IMG/VR virus record: IMGVR_UViG_3300030060_005610
Location: 1-34,813 of that record
Origin: a virus
Length of the DNA: 34,813 nucleotides
Strand: one strand, 5' to 3'
The notes below the pieces were generated by a model. The model ran no database searches and was not told the origin of the DNA. It worked only from the letters and a program-made list of their open reading frames with translations. The translations under genes were made by a program, and so were the position numbers. How positions within the stretch are numbered: the stretch's first letter is position 1; each line of letters starts with the position of its first letter. Shown here piece by piece: positions 20,577-29,189 of the stretch.

Positions 20577-22490
20577 ATGTTAGGATTAGGATTAGGCACA
20601 TCTAAAGGTGGATTTGTAGATGCCCTCGCAGAGGTAACCAACACCAAATCAATAATATTTGATGGTGGCGATGAATTCATATCTATTGCAGACAATGCAA
20701 ATTTAGGTGGTATGTCAGAGCTATCTATATCATTTTGGATAAAAATAGATGGTGATAATATATCTACAGGTGATGTAATTATAGACAAAGGACATTCAGA
20801 TACATATCAGATCAAAATAAACTCAAATAATAGATTGCAAATTTTTGTTAATGGTGATAATATGAGTTCAAACAATGACTCTGTTCTTCATAATATTTGG
20901 AATCATATAGTATTTACTTATGATTCTTCAGGAAGTGGAGAGGGAAAAATATATGTAAATGGAAGTTTAGATAAGACTGATTCAAGTTTTAGTGGTTCAG
21001 CTATAGGTGATAATTCTAATGTATTAAAAATTGGAAATCATCAGACGTCATCAAAATTTTATGTTGGCAATATAGATGAGGTGGCTATATGGAATGATGT
21101 TTTAACTGCTACTGAAGTTGCACAAATCTACAATACTAATAAAGCAAATTTAGATTTATCTACTGACACAGGTAATTATTCATCAAGTGCTAATCTTAAA
21201 ATGTGGTTAAGAATGGGCGATGAAGCATCTACAAGAGTAGTAGATGACAATGCTAACAACCTTGTAATACCTGATATGAGAAAAACATTCTTTACAGGTA
21301 AAAGTATAGATTTTGATGGTAGTGATGATTTTATAGATTGTGGAGATGTAAGTTTTATGAATAATGCTTCAGCACTTTCTATTTCATTTTGGGCAAGAGT
21401 CAATCAATTAGGAGTAATTCAAAATTTTTTTTCAAAAGATGCAGGTGATAATATTGATCAATTTAATATGAGAATTGCAAGTAATAATAAGCTTTTTATG
21501 GAAATAGAAAGAGATAATAGTTATGCTTCTGCATTTACATCTTCGGTAATTCTTTCTGATACAAATTGGCATCATTATGTAATTATTTTTGATGGTAGTC
21601 AAAGTGCGAGTACTGATAAGATTTCTTTATATGTAGACTCTCAATCTCAAACTACATCTGCAAGTGGCACTATTGCTACAACATTAGCAGATTTATCAGG
21701 TGTAAGTCTTTTGATTGGAAAACGAAGAACAATTGAATATGGAGGAAAGATTTGTGATTTTGCTATTTGGAATACAGTTTTAGATGCCAACACAGTAGCA
21801 TCTATTTACAATTCAGGTGAGCCAAACAATTTATTATTATCTGCAAGTTATACAGCAGGTAGTGGTGTAGACAAGACAGCTAACTTACAAGCCTATTATA
21901 GAATGGGTAATGGCACTTTAGATTTGGATAGTTCTTCAGGATCATCAAATAGTGCATTACTTATTGCAGATCAAACCAATGCAACATTAGGAAGTGAATT
22001 AATAACTGATCCTACATTTTCTTTATCAGGAACTCAATCAGCAAGTACAACAGGAACTTATTGGGAAACAGGTGCAGATTGGAGTATAGGTAGTGGTGTT
22101 GCAACACATGATGGATCAGGAACATCAAATTTGAAAGCACTTGCTATTATAGATGATGATGGAATATATAAAATATCATTAACTGTTGGAGGAACATCTA
22201 CACCTGAAGTTAAATGTCAAATTGGAAGCACATCAGATCATTCAGGTAATTTAGGTGTAGGAACACATACTTTTATTTTAAAATCTTCAAATGCACACGA
22301 TGATTTAATTATAAGGCACGTAGGAGGTGCGCCAACAATAGATGATGTGAGTTGTAAAAAAATTCAAGGCAATGCAGGTGTAATGGAAAATATGAGTGCA
22401 TTTGATATAGTAGATCACGCACCTAATCGTAATTCAGGCGATATGATTAATTTTGATGCGACATCCGATATAGAAACAGATACACCATAA
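20577..22490 (+). CDS. Virion fibre protein with two LamG/concanavalin-A-like domains
   Basis: A 637-aa protein starting MLGLGLGTSKGGFVDALAEV, a start common in marine phage virion proteins. Residues about 25-170 and 243-414 each form a laminin-G-like beta sandwich: IIFDGGDEFISI, ELSISFWIKI, IWNHIVFTYD and NIDEVAIWNDVL in the first, and DFDGSDDFIDCG, ALSISFWARV, NWHHYVIIFDG and CDFAIWNTVLDANTV in the second. The C-terminal 180 residues are a third beta-rich region with LGSELITDPTFSLSGT. Such domains bind sugars, so host surface binding is likely. The ribosome site is weak. Confidence 0.85.
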   Translation: MLGLGLGTSKGGFVDALAEVTNTKSIIFDGGDEFISIADNANLGGMSELSISFWIKIDGDNISTGDVIIDKGHSDTYQIKINSNNRLQIFVNGDNMSSNNDSVLHNIWNHIVFTYDSSGSGEGKIYVNGSLDKTDSSFSGSAIGDNSNVLKIGNHQTSSKFYVGNIDEVAIWNDVLTATEVAQIYNTNKANLDLSTDTGNYSSSANLKMWLRMGDEASTRVVDDNANNLVIPDMRKTFFTGKSIDFDGSDDFIDCGDVSFMNNASALSISFWARVNQLGVIQNFFSKDAGDNIDQFNMRIASNNKLFMEIERDNSYASAFTSSVILSDTNWHHYVIIFDGSQSASTDKISLYVDSQSQTTSASGTIATTLADLSGVSLLIGKRRTIEYGGKICDFAIWNTVLDANTVASIYNSGEPNNLLLSASYTAGSGVDKTANLQAYYRMGNGTLDLDSSSGSSNSALLIADQTNATLGSELITDPTFSLSGTQSASTTGTYWETGADWSIGSGVATHDGSGTSNLKALAIIDDDGIYKISLTVGGTSTPEVKCQIGSTSDHSGNLGVGTHTFILKSSNAHDDLIIRHVGGAPTIDDVSCKKIQGNAGVMENMSAFDIVDHAPNRNSGDMINFDATSDIETDTP

Positions 22491-22499
22491 GGAGAATAA

Positions 22500-22748
22500 A
22501 TGTTTAGTAATAGAAAATGGGTAATAATAACTTTGGCTGACTACAATGATGAGCAGTTAGAAGAATTAGTATCTAATGCAATACAAACAAGTTCATCTAC
22601 ATTGAGAAAGTCAGTAGATGGAACTAAAGCAATATTGAAGTGGGATGGCGACACACCATCTTGTTTTGATGGTATGGTAACATACAATCACACACAAATA
22701 TTAACCACTTTGGCGACATCAGAGTGGACAGTTGAGGAAACAGAATGA
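22500..22748 (+). CDS. Hypothetical protein (82 aa)
   Basis: An 82-aa protein starting MFSNRKWVIITLADYNDEQL, with an alpha-beta pattern and the segment KAILKWDGDTPSCFDG. An AAGGAG site precedes the ATG. It overlaps the lysozyme gene by four bases. Such small proteins between a fibre and a lysin gene may be fibre-assembly or adhesin partners; unknown. Confidence 0.65.
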   Translation: MFSNRKWVIITLADYNDEQLEELVSNAIQTSSSTLRKSVDGTKAILKWDGDTPSCFDGMVTYNHTQILTTLATSEWTVEETE

Positions 22749-23146
22749 GCTTAATAGAATCAATAAAAGAAAATGAAGGATATAAATCTACCGTTTATAC
22801 CGATACCCTAGGTTATGATACTATAGGATATGGCTTCGCAATTAAAGACTTAGAATTAGATGAAGAAGTTTGCGACTTAATACTAGATAAAAAGTTAGAT
22901 AAACTTATAGATGCTACGAATAAGAAGTTTCCATTTTTAAGAGAATTGCCACAGGATAAATGTGAGGTAGTATTTGAGATGGTCTATCAGCTAGGTTTGA
23001 ATGGTGTTAGTCGGTTTAAAAAAATGCTCAAAGCTTTAGAAAACAAAGACTATGATAAAGCTGCCGCAGAAATGTTAGACAGCTTATGGGCTAAGCAGAC
23101 ACCTAACAGGGCTATTAAACTTAGCAACCAAATGAAAAAATGTTAG
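22745..23146 (+). CDS. Endolysin, GH24 T4-lysozyme-type
   Basis: A 133-aa muramidase. The catalytic triad of T4 lysozyme is seen in order and at the same residue numbers: E11 in KENEGYK, D20 in YTDTLGY, T26 in DTIGYG. The later part has VVFEMVYQLGLNGVSRFKKM and SLWAKQTPNRAIKLSNQM, the usual second lobe. No signal peptide, so it needs a holin. It overlaps the upstream gene by four bases and the small membrane protein by seven. It cleaves the glycan chain of peptidoglycan, pointing to a Gram-negative-type host. Confidence 0.92.
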   Translation: MSLIESIKENEGYKSTVYTDTLGYDTIGYGFAIKDLELDEEVCDLILDKKLDKLIDATNKKFPFLRELPQDKCEVVFEMVYQLGLNGVSRFKKMLKALENKDYDKAAAEMLDSLWAKQTPNRAIKLSNQMKKC

Positions 23147-23286
23147 ATACTTTACGAACAGCAGGTGTAGGAATAGCAGGAAGCGCGTTGCATTGGACAG
23201 AATATGTGCCGCCGATAATGAGTGCTTTGGCGGCATTGGCAACATTAGTTTATATGCTTATTAAAATTAATAAAGAGATAGAATAG
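23140..23286 (+). CDS. Putative holin (48 aa)
   Basis: A 48-codon frame starting MLDTLRTAGVGIAGSALHWT, then a hydrophobic span (PPIMSALAALATLVYMLI) and a charged tail KINKEIE. Size, a membrane span (perhaps two) and the overlap with the lysozyme gene make a pinholin or small holin likely. A second membrane protein lies downstream at 24054. Confidence 0.6.
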   Translation: MLDTLRTAGVGIAGSALHWTEYVPPIMSALAALATLVYMLIKINKEIE

Positions 23287-23293
23287 AGGTAGG

Positions 23294-24067
23294 ATGGCGA
23301 AAGTTTTAAAAAGAGCAATCGTTACACCAGATAAACATTTTCCTTTACATTCACAACCTGCTATAAATTGTGTTATACAGACTATAGAAATTATAAAGCC
23401 TGACATATATGTAGATTTGGGCGATAGTGGAGAATGGGGTAACTTTTCGCATTGGAAATGGAAAAGAAAAAAAAGACCACCATTAGAAGTAATAATACCA
23501 ACATTAGATCAAGACGTTAATGATGTTAATAAAGGTATGGATCAAATAGATGAGGCGTTAGATAAGGCAGGATGCGAAACTAAACACTTTATTGAAGGTA
23601 ATCACGAACTATGGTTAGATCAGTTTGTAGAAGAACATCCTTACTTGCCTCAGTATAAGCCACAGAATTGTTTGAAGTTAAAGGAGCGTGGATATAAATA
23701 TCATCCTTGTGGCAAGTTTTTAAAGATAGGTAAATTAAATTTTTATCATGGACATTTGTATGGAGGTCAGTATCATACTGCTAATCATCTAAGAAAGTTA
23801 GGTGCTAATGTTATGTATGGTCATTGGCACGACATCCAACAAATGAGTGCTACACATATAGACGGACAAAAGTCAGCTTGGAGTATAGGTTGTTTAAAAG
23901 ATATGTCCGATGCTAGTAATGAGTGGTTAGGTGGTAGAGAGCATAATTGGTGTCATGGTTTTGCAATAGTAGACTTTTTTGAGAAAGGTTACTTTTCTGT
24001 ACATCTTATGCAAATTATAAACGGAGTTACAAGCCTTTATGGAGAAAAGATAGATGGCAATGTCTAA
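23294..24067 (+). CDS. Calcineurin-like metallophosphoesterase
   Basis: A 257-aa protein with the metal-ligand series of calcineurin-like phosphoesterases: D13-x-H15 (VTPDKHFP), GDSGE with D44, GNHE with N103 and H104, HGH around 152-154, and GHWH with H177 and H179. It carries Trp-rich and Lys-rich insertions (FSHWKWKRKKRPP). Substrate unknown; candidates are DNA ends, nucleotides or cyclic nucleotide signals. It sits in the lysis cassette instead of the replication genes, which is unexpected. AGAGGTAGG precedes the ATG. Confidence 0.85.
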   Translation: MAKVLKRAIVTPDKHFPLHSQPAINCVIQTIEIIKPDIYVDLGDSGEWGNFSHWKWKRKKRPPLEVIIPTLDQDVNDVNKGMDQIDEALDKAGCETKHFIEGNHELWLDQFVEEHPYLPQYKPQNCLKLKERGYKYHPCGKFLKIGKLNFYHGHLYGGQYHTANHLRKLGANVMYGHWHDIQQMSATHIDGQKSAWSIGCLKDMSDASNEWLGGREHNWCHGFAIVDFFEKGYFSVHLMQIINGVTSLYGEKIDGNV

Positions 24068-24488
24068 ACAAGAAATAGAAGCAAAAAAGAAGGAACGAGC
24101 TGCGGCTAGAAGGCTGTTAATAGATAAGTTGCGTTTTTGGGTAGGTGTATTTAGTGTGCCTACTATATTAATTATGGCTTGTATGTTGATTGCCGCCGCT
24201 TATTATCTTGGTGAAAGTCAATTAGCGGTTGTAACTGGTTTGATCTCTACAATTACTTTAGGATTGATAAATGTATTAACATCTATGGTCGCACCACCGC
24301 CACCTGAAGATCCGTTGGCAACAGTAGCAAAAGACTTAGTTCATCACTTGCAAGAAACAAACAAAAGTGCAGAAATTATGATGGATAAAAACCACATAAA
24401 AATAGGTGGTAATGGTATGAAAGTAGCAACAAGTAACGATAAAGATTTAGTATGGGGAGATGATGAAAAACCAAGAAAAAGGAAGTAA
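24054..24488 (+). CDS. Membrane protein with two transmembrane helices, possible holin
   Basis: A 144-aa protein with a basic N-terminal helix (KQEIEAKKKERAAARRLL), two hydrophobic spans (about residues 28-50 and 55-80) and a charged, Pro-rich cytoplasmic tail (APPPPEDPLATVAKDL) ending KPRKRK. It overlaps the phosphoesterase gene by 14 bases. It may be the main holin, with the 48-aa protein as a partner, or an antiholin. Confidence 0.6.
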   Translation: MAMSKQEIEAKKKERAAARRLLIDKLRFWVGVFSVPTILIMACMLIAAAYYLGESQLAVVTGLISTITLGLINVLTSMVAPPPPEDPLATVAKDLVHHLQETNKSAEIMMDKNHIKIGGNGMKVATSNDKDLVWGDDEKPRKRK

Positions 24489-24606
24489 CCATATTTACCA
24501 TCAAAGAAAAGCTCAGTTAGATGCTTTAAATGGTGAATATAATGGATGGTGGATATATGAGTATTGTAAAGATGCAATAATTAGGTATCAGCCAGAAGGC
24601 AGATAA
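24460..24606 (+). CDS. Hypothetical small protein (48 aa)
   Basis: Starts MMKNQEKGSNHIYHQRKAQL, then DALNGEYNGWWIYEYCKDAI and a short basic end. It overlaps the end of the membrane protein gene by 29 bases, with GGGGAG immediately before the ATG pair. Helical with an aromatic centre. Unknown function. Confidence 0.45.
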   Translation: MMKNQEKGSNHIYHQRKAQLDALNGEYNGWWIYEYCKDAIIRYQPEGR

Positions 24607-24607
24607 T

Positions 24608-24730
24608 ATGTTCATGCTTGAGGTATTATCATATTTAGTATCTGTTTTTTTAATAGCATTTCCAATTTGGATATTATATTTAGTATTTAAGGTTGGAGTA
24701 ATACATATTATAGATAAATATAAGAAATGA
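24608..24730 (+). CDS. Membrane microprotein (40 aa)
   Basis: Starts MFMLEVLSYLVSVFLIAFPI and continues WILYLVFKVGVIHIIDKYKK: one long or two short membrane helices with a basic end. It could be a third lysis-related membrane protein or an Rz-like accessory. No clear ribosome site. Confidence 0.42.
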   Translation: MFMLEVLSYLVSVFLIAFPIWILYLVFKVGVIHIIDKYKK

Positions 24731-24801
24731 ACAATGTATCGGTATCAAATCTACCAGTTTTTTATATAGACAATAGAATAACCTTTAAGATGGAGAAAGT
24801 A

Positions 24802-25098
24802 ATGAATTTTAATGAAATAAACACTTTATTAGACAAAGTCGGAGTAGATGGCGATGAAATTAAGAATAATTTTAAAGACGCTGTTGAAAAACAGATAAAA
24901 AAAGCTGAAGATAAAATATCTTTATCTGTAAAAGATAAAATTATGTATTATTTTGAAGATGAAAAAGGTAAGAAAATTTTAGTTGATAAAGTTAATAAAG
25001 CTATTGATATTCCATTTCTTTCTGAAAAGGTTGAAGAAAAGATTTTTACTATTATATTTGAAGTTATAGGTGGAGTTTTAAAGAAAGTTCTTAAATAA
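24802..25098 (+). CDS. Hypothetical helical protein (98 aa)
   Basis: I prefer the ATG at 24802 (MNFNEINTLLDKVG) because GGAG lies six bases upstream; an ATG at 24727 would overlap the previous stop as ATGA and add 25 residues. The protein is Lys/Glu-rich and helical, ending in a hydrophobic amphipathic helix (KIFTIIFEVIGGVLKKVLK) that could touch the membrane. Its last base overlaps the next start. Confidence 0.6.
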   Translation: MNFNEINTLLDKVGVDGDEIKNNFKDAVEKQIKKAEDKISLSVKDKIMYYFEDEKGKKILVDKVNKAIDIPFLSEKVEEKIFTIIFEVIGGVLKKVLK

Positions 25099-25886
25099 TG
25101 AGTTTAACCAACAAAACAATAGCCAGTAGTTACAAAGACTTATTGCAGATAGACAATGGTAATAACGGTGTATCTACATCTACAAAGCAAATAAAGAGTG
25201 GTGATGGTACTAATTCTTGTGCGTCTATATCAGATGATCAATTAGCAATAAAGCCACAGAACGACAATACAACGGATGTTTTAACTGTTAAAAACGCAGG
25301 TGGTACAAACTTACTACAAGTAGATAGCACTAATACAAAAGTAAAAGCATTAGGGCAGTTTGTTAATACACAAGTAAAACAATTTATGTTATCATCTGTA
25401 AACTTTCAACCAACAACAACAAATTGGACTATGTTAGATTCTGTTGGTGGCGGAAGATTTAATACAACTGCACCAAGTATGGGTTCTGGATCAACGCCTG
25501 ATACATCACTTACAATATCAACTACAGCAGATGATGTAGTGCAATGTTTGTGGTATTTACCGTTTAACATAACATTAAACCAAGTAATTGTTTGGTTTGG
25601 AGCTGATGTAAGTTCTGGTGATGATGTTCAATTTAGTTTAATGAGCTATGACATTGATACAAGTAATGGTAGTACAGGTGGTGATCTAAGTAACGGTACA
25701 GAAGTTGCAGTTTCACCATCAGCCATAGTAGGCGCAGGTTATGAACAAGCTTATTTTCAAACTTTAAATATAAGTAGTGCAGATGTAAATTTAGGTAAGG
25801 CAATAACTGCAAATGTCAAGATGGATGGAACTTCGGCTGATTTGACAATATCAATGCAGGTAATATACAGTTTAAGGAGCGCGTAA
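25098..25886 (+). CDS. Tail fibre-like virion protein (262 aa)
   Basis: A 262-aa protein whose N-terminus (TIASSYKDLLQIDNGNNGVS, then STKQIKSGDGT) resembles marine phage fibre proteins, where it acts as a trimer-forming attachment segment followed by a Ser/Asp-rich repeat (LTVKNAGGTNLLQVDSTNTK). The C-terminal 160 residues form a beta-rich head. One-base overlap with each neighbour. Host binding is inferred. Confidence 0.68.
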   Translation: MSLTNKTIASSYKDLLQIDNGNNGVSTSTKQIKSGDGTNSCASISDDQLAIKPQNDNTTDVLTVKNAGGTNLLQVDSTNTKVKALGQFVNTQVKQFMLSSVNFQPTTTNWTMLDSVGGGRFNTTAPSMGSGSTPDTSLTISTTADDVVQCLWYLPFNITLNQVIVWFGADVSSGDDVQFSLMSYDIDTSNGSTGGDLSNGTEVAVSPSAIVGAGYEQAYFQTLNISSADVNLGKAITANVKMDGTSADLTISMQVIYSLRSA

Positions 25887-27454
25887 TGGCAAATTTAAAT
25901 ACACAATTAGTGTTAAGTGCAAATGGTAAAGAGTTTGAATTTCAAAACTCTAGTACATATAATGAAATATTTAATGTTGAACAATCGGTATCTGAGGTTG
26001 ATAATTTTGTTCGTTTAATAGCTTTTGATCCATTATCAGATGGTGGTACTGCAGGTGTTATAGAAAATCCACAGTTTATTTGTGTTTATAATTCTTCAAA
26101 TCAACCTGCAGAAATTCAACACATAGTACAAGGCATAACTTCAGGAGCAAGTGATACAACAGGCGCGACAGATGGCAACATACAAATGCTACTTAGACCT
26201 TTAGAATATTACATTATACCTCACGCTATGCTTGTTAATTATAATGCTACAACTTCAGCTATGAATGGAACTACGGTTGCTGTAGATAATGCAACTCCAG
26301 ATTCTAATATGTATGGTGGAGTAACAGCTTTTGTGGATGGATCAGGATTGGCAAGTGATGCTTCTGCTACGTCTTTCGATATAGATGATAATGCAGGTTC
26401 TCCATCAGGAACAGCAGGATTGTTTAAAGTAGGAGATTTAATTAGAATTGAAAATGAGATAATGGAAATAACAGCTATAACAGACTCTGGTGGTACTGAA
26501 GATACTTTAACAGTTAAAAGAGGTCTATTTGGTTCAACTGCCGCAACACACGCAGATAATACGCAAATAAGACTTCCATTTTTTAATAATTTTGACGATT
26601 TTAATACATATTCTACAGCATCTACTGATGTGTCAGGTAACTATAAGTCTACAAACTTTTTTGCTAAATATAGAACTGTTGCATCTAGCACTCTAGATGG
26701 TTTGTGTAGAGGTACTGTAGCTATTAAATTTTTTGAAGCAGGATTTCAAGAGTTTGGACTTTCAGGTATTACATCAGCAACAAAAACAGGTTTAACTGCA
26801 TCTACACAATACTTTGTTAAAATTGGTATAGATGGAGCGACAGCAGACGAAATATCAATTACAACAGATTCTAGTATAGATACTTTTGGTGGTGCAAATG
26901 GTTTTGTAGCAAAATTACAAACTGCTATAGATGCTTTATTTTCAGATGCTAGTAAGAATAATTTTCAGAAAGGAGCGACAGTATCTATCGTAAACGGAGA
27001 TATAAGGGTAACCTCAAAGCAACATCTTTCTACATCCGCTATCGCGCTAACAGCAGGAACAAGTGGTTCAGACACAACAACAGAAATATTTGCACAAGCA
27101 ATAGGTAGATTACCTGCAGCACCAGAAGGAGCAGTAGCAGCCAAACTTCCTGATGATAATATTGTAAAAGATGGAATATCAGTTCCTAACTCTGAAGCAT
27201 ATTTAATGGATGATGGTTTTGGAAACTTGATTGGAGGATCATTAACACAAGGTAGCGGAACAATAGATTATGATACAGGTGCTTTGACGCTTTCAGGATG
27301 TCCAAGTAGAGCAGACTTTGTTTTTTCTGCTAATGGTAATTCAGGACTAGCTTGTGGCGGCAACACACAATTAAACACTCTTACAAGTATAAGAGCAAGA
27401 AGTACAAGTAATAAAAGAAAAGCGAAAATACAGATAATAGCATTTAATAAATAA
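25886..27454 (+). CDS. Virion structural protein (522 aa)
   Basis: A 522-aa, low-Cys, Thr/Ser/Asp-rich beta protein. The region LFKVGDLIRIENEIMEITAI followed by LTVKRGLFGSTAATH is a short beta module frequent in phage tail and fibre proteins. A later repeat-like region has FVKIGIDGATADEISITTDS. The C-terminus is basic (RARSTSNKRKAKIQIIAFNK). It probably forms part of a fibre or capsid appendage with the previous gene. No enzyme motif seen. Confidence 0.68.
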   Translation: MANLNTQLVLSANGKEFEFQNSSTYNEIFNVEQSVSEVDNFVRLIAFDPLSDGGTAGVIENPQFICVYNSSNQPAEIQHIVQGITSGASDTTGATDGNIQMLLRPLEYYIIPHAMLVNYNATTSAMNGTTVAVDNATPDSNMYGGVTAFVDGSGLASDASATSFDIDDNAGSPSGTAGLFKVGDLIRIENEIMEITAITDSGGTEDTLTVKRGLFGSTAATHADNTQIRLPFFNNFDDFNTYSTASTDVSGNYKSTNFFAKYRTVASSTLDGLCRGTVAIKFFEAGFQEFGLSGITSATKTGLTASTQYFVKIGIDGATADEISITTDSSIDTFGGANGFVAKLQTAIDALFSDASKNNFQKGATVSIVNGDIRVTSKQHLSTSAIALTAGTSGSDTTTEIFAQAIGRLPAAPEGAVAAKLPDDNIVKDGISVPNSEAYLMDDGFGNLIGGSLTQGSGTIDYDTGALTLSGCPSRADFVFSANGNSGLACGGNTQLNTLTSIRARSTSNKRKAKIQIIAFNK

Positions 27455-27465
27455 GGAGAATAGAT

Positions 27466-27537
27466 ATGCCAAGTCATTATGGAAAGAAAATGAATAAAGG
27501 TAAGAAAAAGAAAAAAGGAATGAAAAAGCGTAAGTGA
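27466..27537 (+). CDS. Highly basic micropeptide (23 aa)
   Basis: A 23-codon frame: MPSHYGKKMNKGKKKK, then KGMKKRK. Twelve of 23 residues are Lys or Arg and none is acidic. AAGGAG precedes the ATG with good spacing, and the next basic gene starts one base after the stop. Its place at the head of a run of basic genes argues that it is real. Confidence 0.6.
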   Translation: MPSHYGKKMNKGKKKKKGMKKRK

Positions 27538-27538
27538 A

Positions 27539-27796
27539 ATGGCTAAATATAGAGGCAGAACAGTTCGTTTAAATAAACCTTCTAGAATACGAAGAGGACA
27601 ACCAGGTTTTGGTCGTAAAAAGTCGCAAGTATTTGTTAAGGACAAAGGTCGAGTAAAAAGAATTACGTTTGGTGATCCTAATATGAGAATTAAAAAGTCA
27701 AGTCCTGCTAGAAGAAAGTCTTTTAGAGCTAGGCATAGATGTGCAACAGCAAAAGACAGAACTACTGCAAGATATTGGTCGTGTAAGGCTTGGTAA
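27539..27796 (+). CDS. Basic small protein with FRARHRC motif (85 aa)
   Basis: An 85-aa protein with 29 Lys/Arg and only three acidic residues. Two Cys, in SFRARHRCATAKDRTTARYW and the final SCKAW, flank the signature. I recognise this family (GxGxKK, FGDPNM, RKSFRARHxC, ARYWxCKxW) from other marine phages and some large viruses, where it is uncharacterised. It could bind the packaged DNA or a capsid surface. Second in the basic cluster. Confidence 0.72.
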   Translation: MAKYRGRTVRLNKPSRIRRGQPGFGRKKSQVFVKDKGRVKRITFGDPNMRIKKSSPARRKSFRARHRCATAKDRTTARYWSCKAW

Positions 27797-27799
27797 GAA

Positions 27800-27991
27800 A
27801 TGGCTAGAAAAAAAAGAAAAAAAAGTAGAGTAAATGAAGCAGGTAACTATACTAAACCTACGATGAGAAAAAGATTATTCTATAGGATTAAAGCAGGTTC
27901 TAAAGGTGGTAGAGCAGGTCAATGGAGCGCAAGAAAAGCGCAGATGTTGGCTCGTGCTTATAAAAAAGCAGGTGGAGGTTACAAGAAGTAA
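27800..27991 (+). CDS. Basic small protein with GxKGGRAGQWSARKAQ motif (63 aa)
   Basis: A 63-aa protein with 22 Lys/Arg and one acidic residue. It has KVNEAGNY-type and MRKRLFYRIKAGSKGG segments, then QWSARKAQMLARAYKKAGGG. The same pattern occurs in uncharacterised proteins of marine phages and large viruses, next to or fused with the FRARHRC protein. A DNA-binding, virion-packaged role is a reasonable guess. Confidence 0.7.
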   Translation: MARKKRKKSRVNEAGNYTKPTMRKRLFYRIKAGSKGGRAGQWSARKAQMLARAYKKAGGGYKK

Positions 27992-28236
27992 TGGCGCTTA
28001 GAAAATCACAAAGGTCATTAAAGAAATGGACTTCTCAAAAATGGGATTATGTAAGTAAAGGCGACAAGAAAAAGCCTAGAAGAAAAAGAGGTAGATACTT
28101 ACCTGCGTCTGTTAGAAAGTCAATGACAGCCTCACAAAAGGCATATGAAAATAGAAAGAAACGAGCAGCTAGTAGAAAAGGTAAACAAAGAGCTAAATAC
28201 TCTAGGTCTACAAGAAGAAAGATGCGAGGTAAATAA
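27991..28236 (+). CDS. Very basic small protein (81 aa)
   Basis: An 81-aa protein with 33 Lys/Arg (41%) and three acidic residues. Segments LKKWTSQKWDYVSKGDKKKP, RRKRGRYLPASVRKSMTASQ and AASRKGKQRAKYSRSTRRKM. The KWTxQKW and GRYLP motifs recur in marine phage proteins. It overlaps the upstream and downstream genes by one base each. It may condense DNA like a small histone or protamine-like peptide. Confidence 0.7.
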   Translation: MALRKSQRSLKKWTSQKWDYVSKGDKKKPRRKRGRYLPASVRKSMTASQKAYENRKKRAASRKGKQRAKYSRSTRRKMRGK

Positions 28237-29189
28237 TGGCAATAGCATATTGTACAGATAGAGAATTGAAAGACGTATATCCACATATTGATGACTTCGA
28301 CAATAAGACACCTATATATGGGTTTGAGAATACAGATACAACTAATCAATACCAGGCAAATAATACTGGATTAATAACTCATTTGTTTTTTGATGGTATA
28401 AAAGGTACATCTGTTACAGACTCTCCTAATGCAACATATGAGTATAATTATTCTTCTACTACAGATTCTGTGCAAGTTTTTCACGCTACAAAGAATCCTA
28501 ATGATATGCTTATAGAGGCAGGTGAAGATTGGGCGACTTTAAAACAAAGATATAGAGAAAACGCATCAAGATATTTAGAAAGCAAATTAGATAAAACTTT
28601 GCCTAGAGAACAATTTAAAGACAAAGATGGTAACTATGACTATATAATTGTACGAACAACAGCATTACTTGCCACAGTTTTTCTTATACGTTCTCATGAT
28701 CCTACATCTGAAGTGGCATCAAATATGATGGAGGAAGCACAAGCTGAGATAGATAAATTAAATAGTGGTGATAATGTGTTGTCTTGGATGAAAACCGCAG
28801 ACAGCTCAAAAGGAATAGTTAGAGAAGTTTCTGTAAGTGGTGGCTTAAAGATAGTTGATACTAGAGGTAGATATTATGGCGTTTATGATAGAGTAGGAGT
28901 GAAAATTACTACAGGTGGTGCATTAGGTACTGCTAAATACTCTGTATGGCGCAAAGATAGTGAAAATTTAGGCGCAGAAAGAATGAATAATGGTTTACCT
29001 GCAGACTTTGCTGATGAGGTGATAAATGGACAATATCAGTCTTTATCTGGAGGTTTAGAAATACGCTTTGGTGGCGACACCGCAGATACTGCAACACTAG
29101 GAGATAAATGGGAAATAGAGTTGTCAGGATATTTTGAAGAAGTAGATAATGCTTCTAGTATGAGATCAGCAAGGATGACTAGATTATAA
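28236..29189 (+). CDS. Head-tail connector/adaptor protein (317 aa)
   Basis: A 317-aa protein beginning MAIAYCTDRELKDVYPHIDD, a start typical of connector proteins that dock to the portal. The helical middle (WATLKQRYRENASRYLESKL and the TTALLATVFLIRSH helix) is like the gp6-type adaptor fold. The C-terminal third is beta-rich (GDKWEIELSGYFEEVD), perhaps an added tail-facing domain. It starts the neck-tail gene run, which supports the role. Confidence 0.65.
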   Translation: MAIAYCTDRELKDVYPHIDDFDNKTPIYGFENTDTTNQYQANNTGLITHLFFDGIKGTSVTDSPNATYEYNYSSTTDSVQVFHATKNPNDMLIEAGEDWATLKQRYRENASRYLESKLDKTLPREQFKDKDGNYDYIIVRTTALLATVFLIRSHDPTSEVASNMMEEAQAEIDKLNSGDNVLSWMKTADSSKGIVREVSVSGGLKIVDTRGRYYGVYDRVGVKITTGGALGTAKYSVWRKDSENLGAERMNNGLPADFADEVINGQYQSLSGGLEIRFGGDTADTATLGDKWEIELSGYFEEVDNASSMRSARMTRL

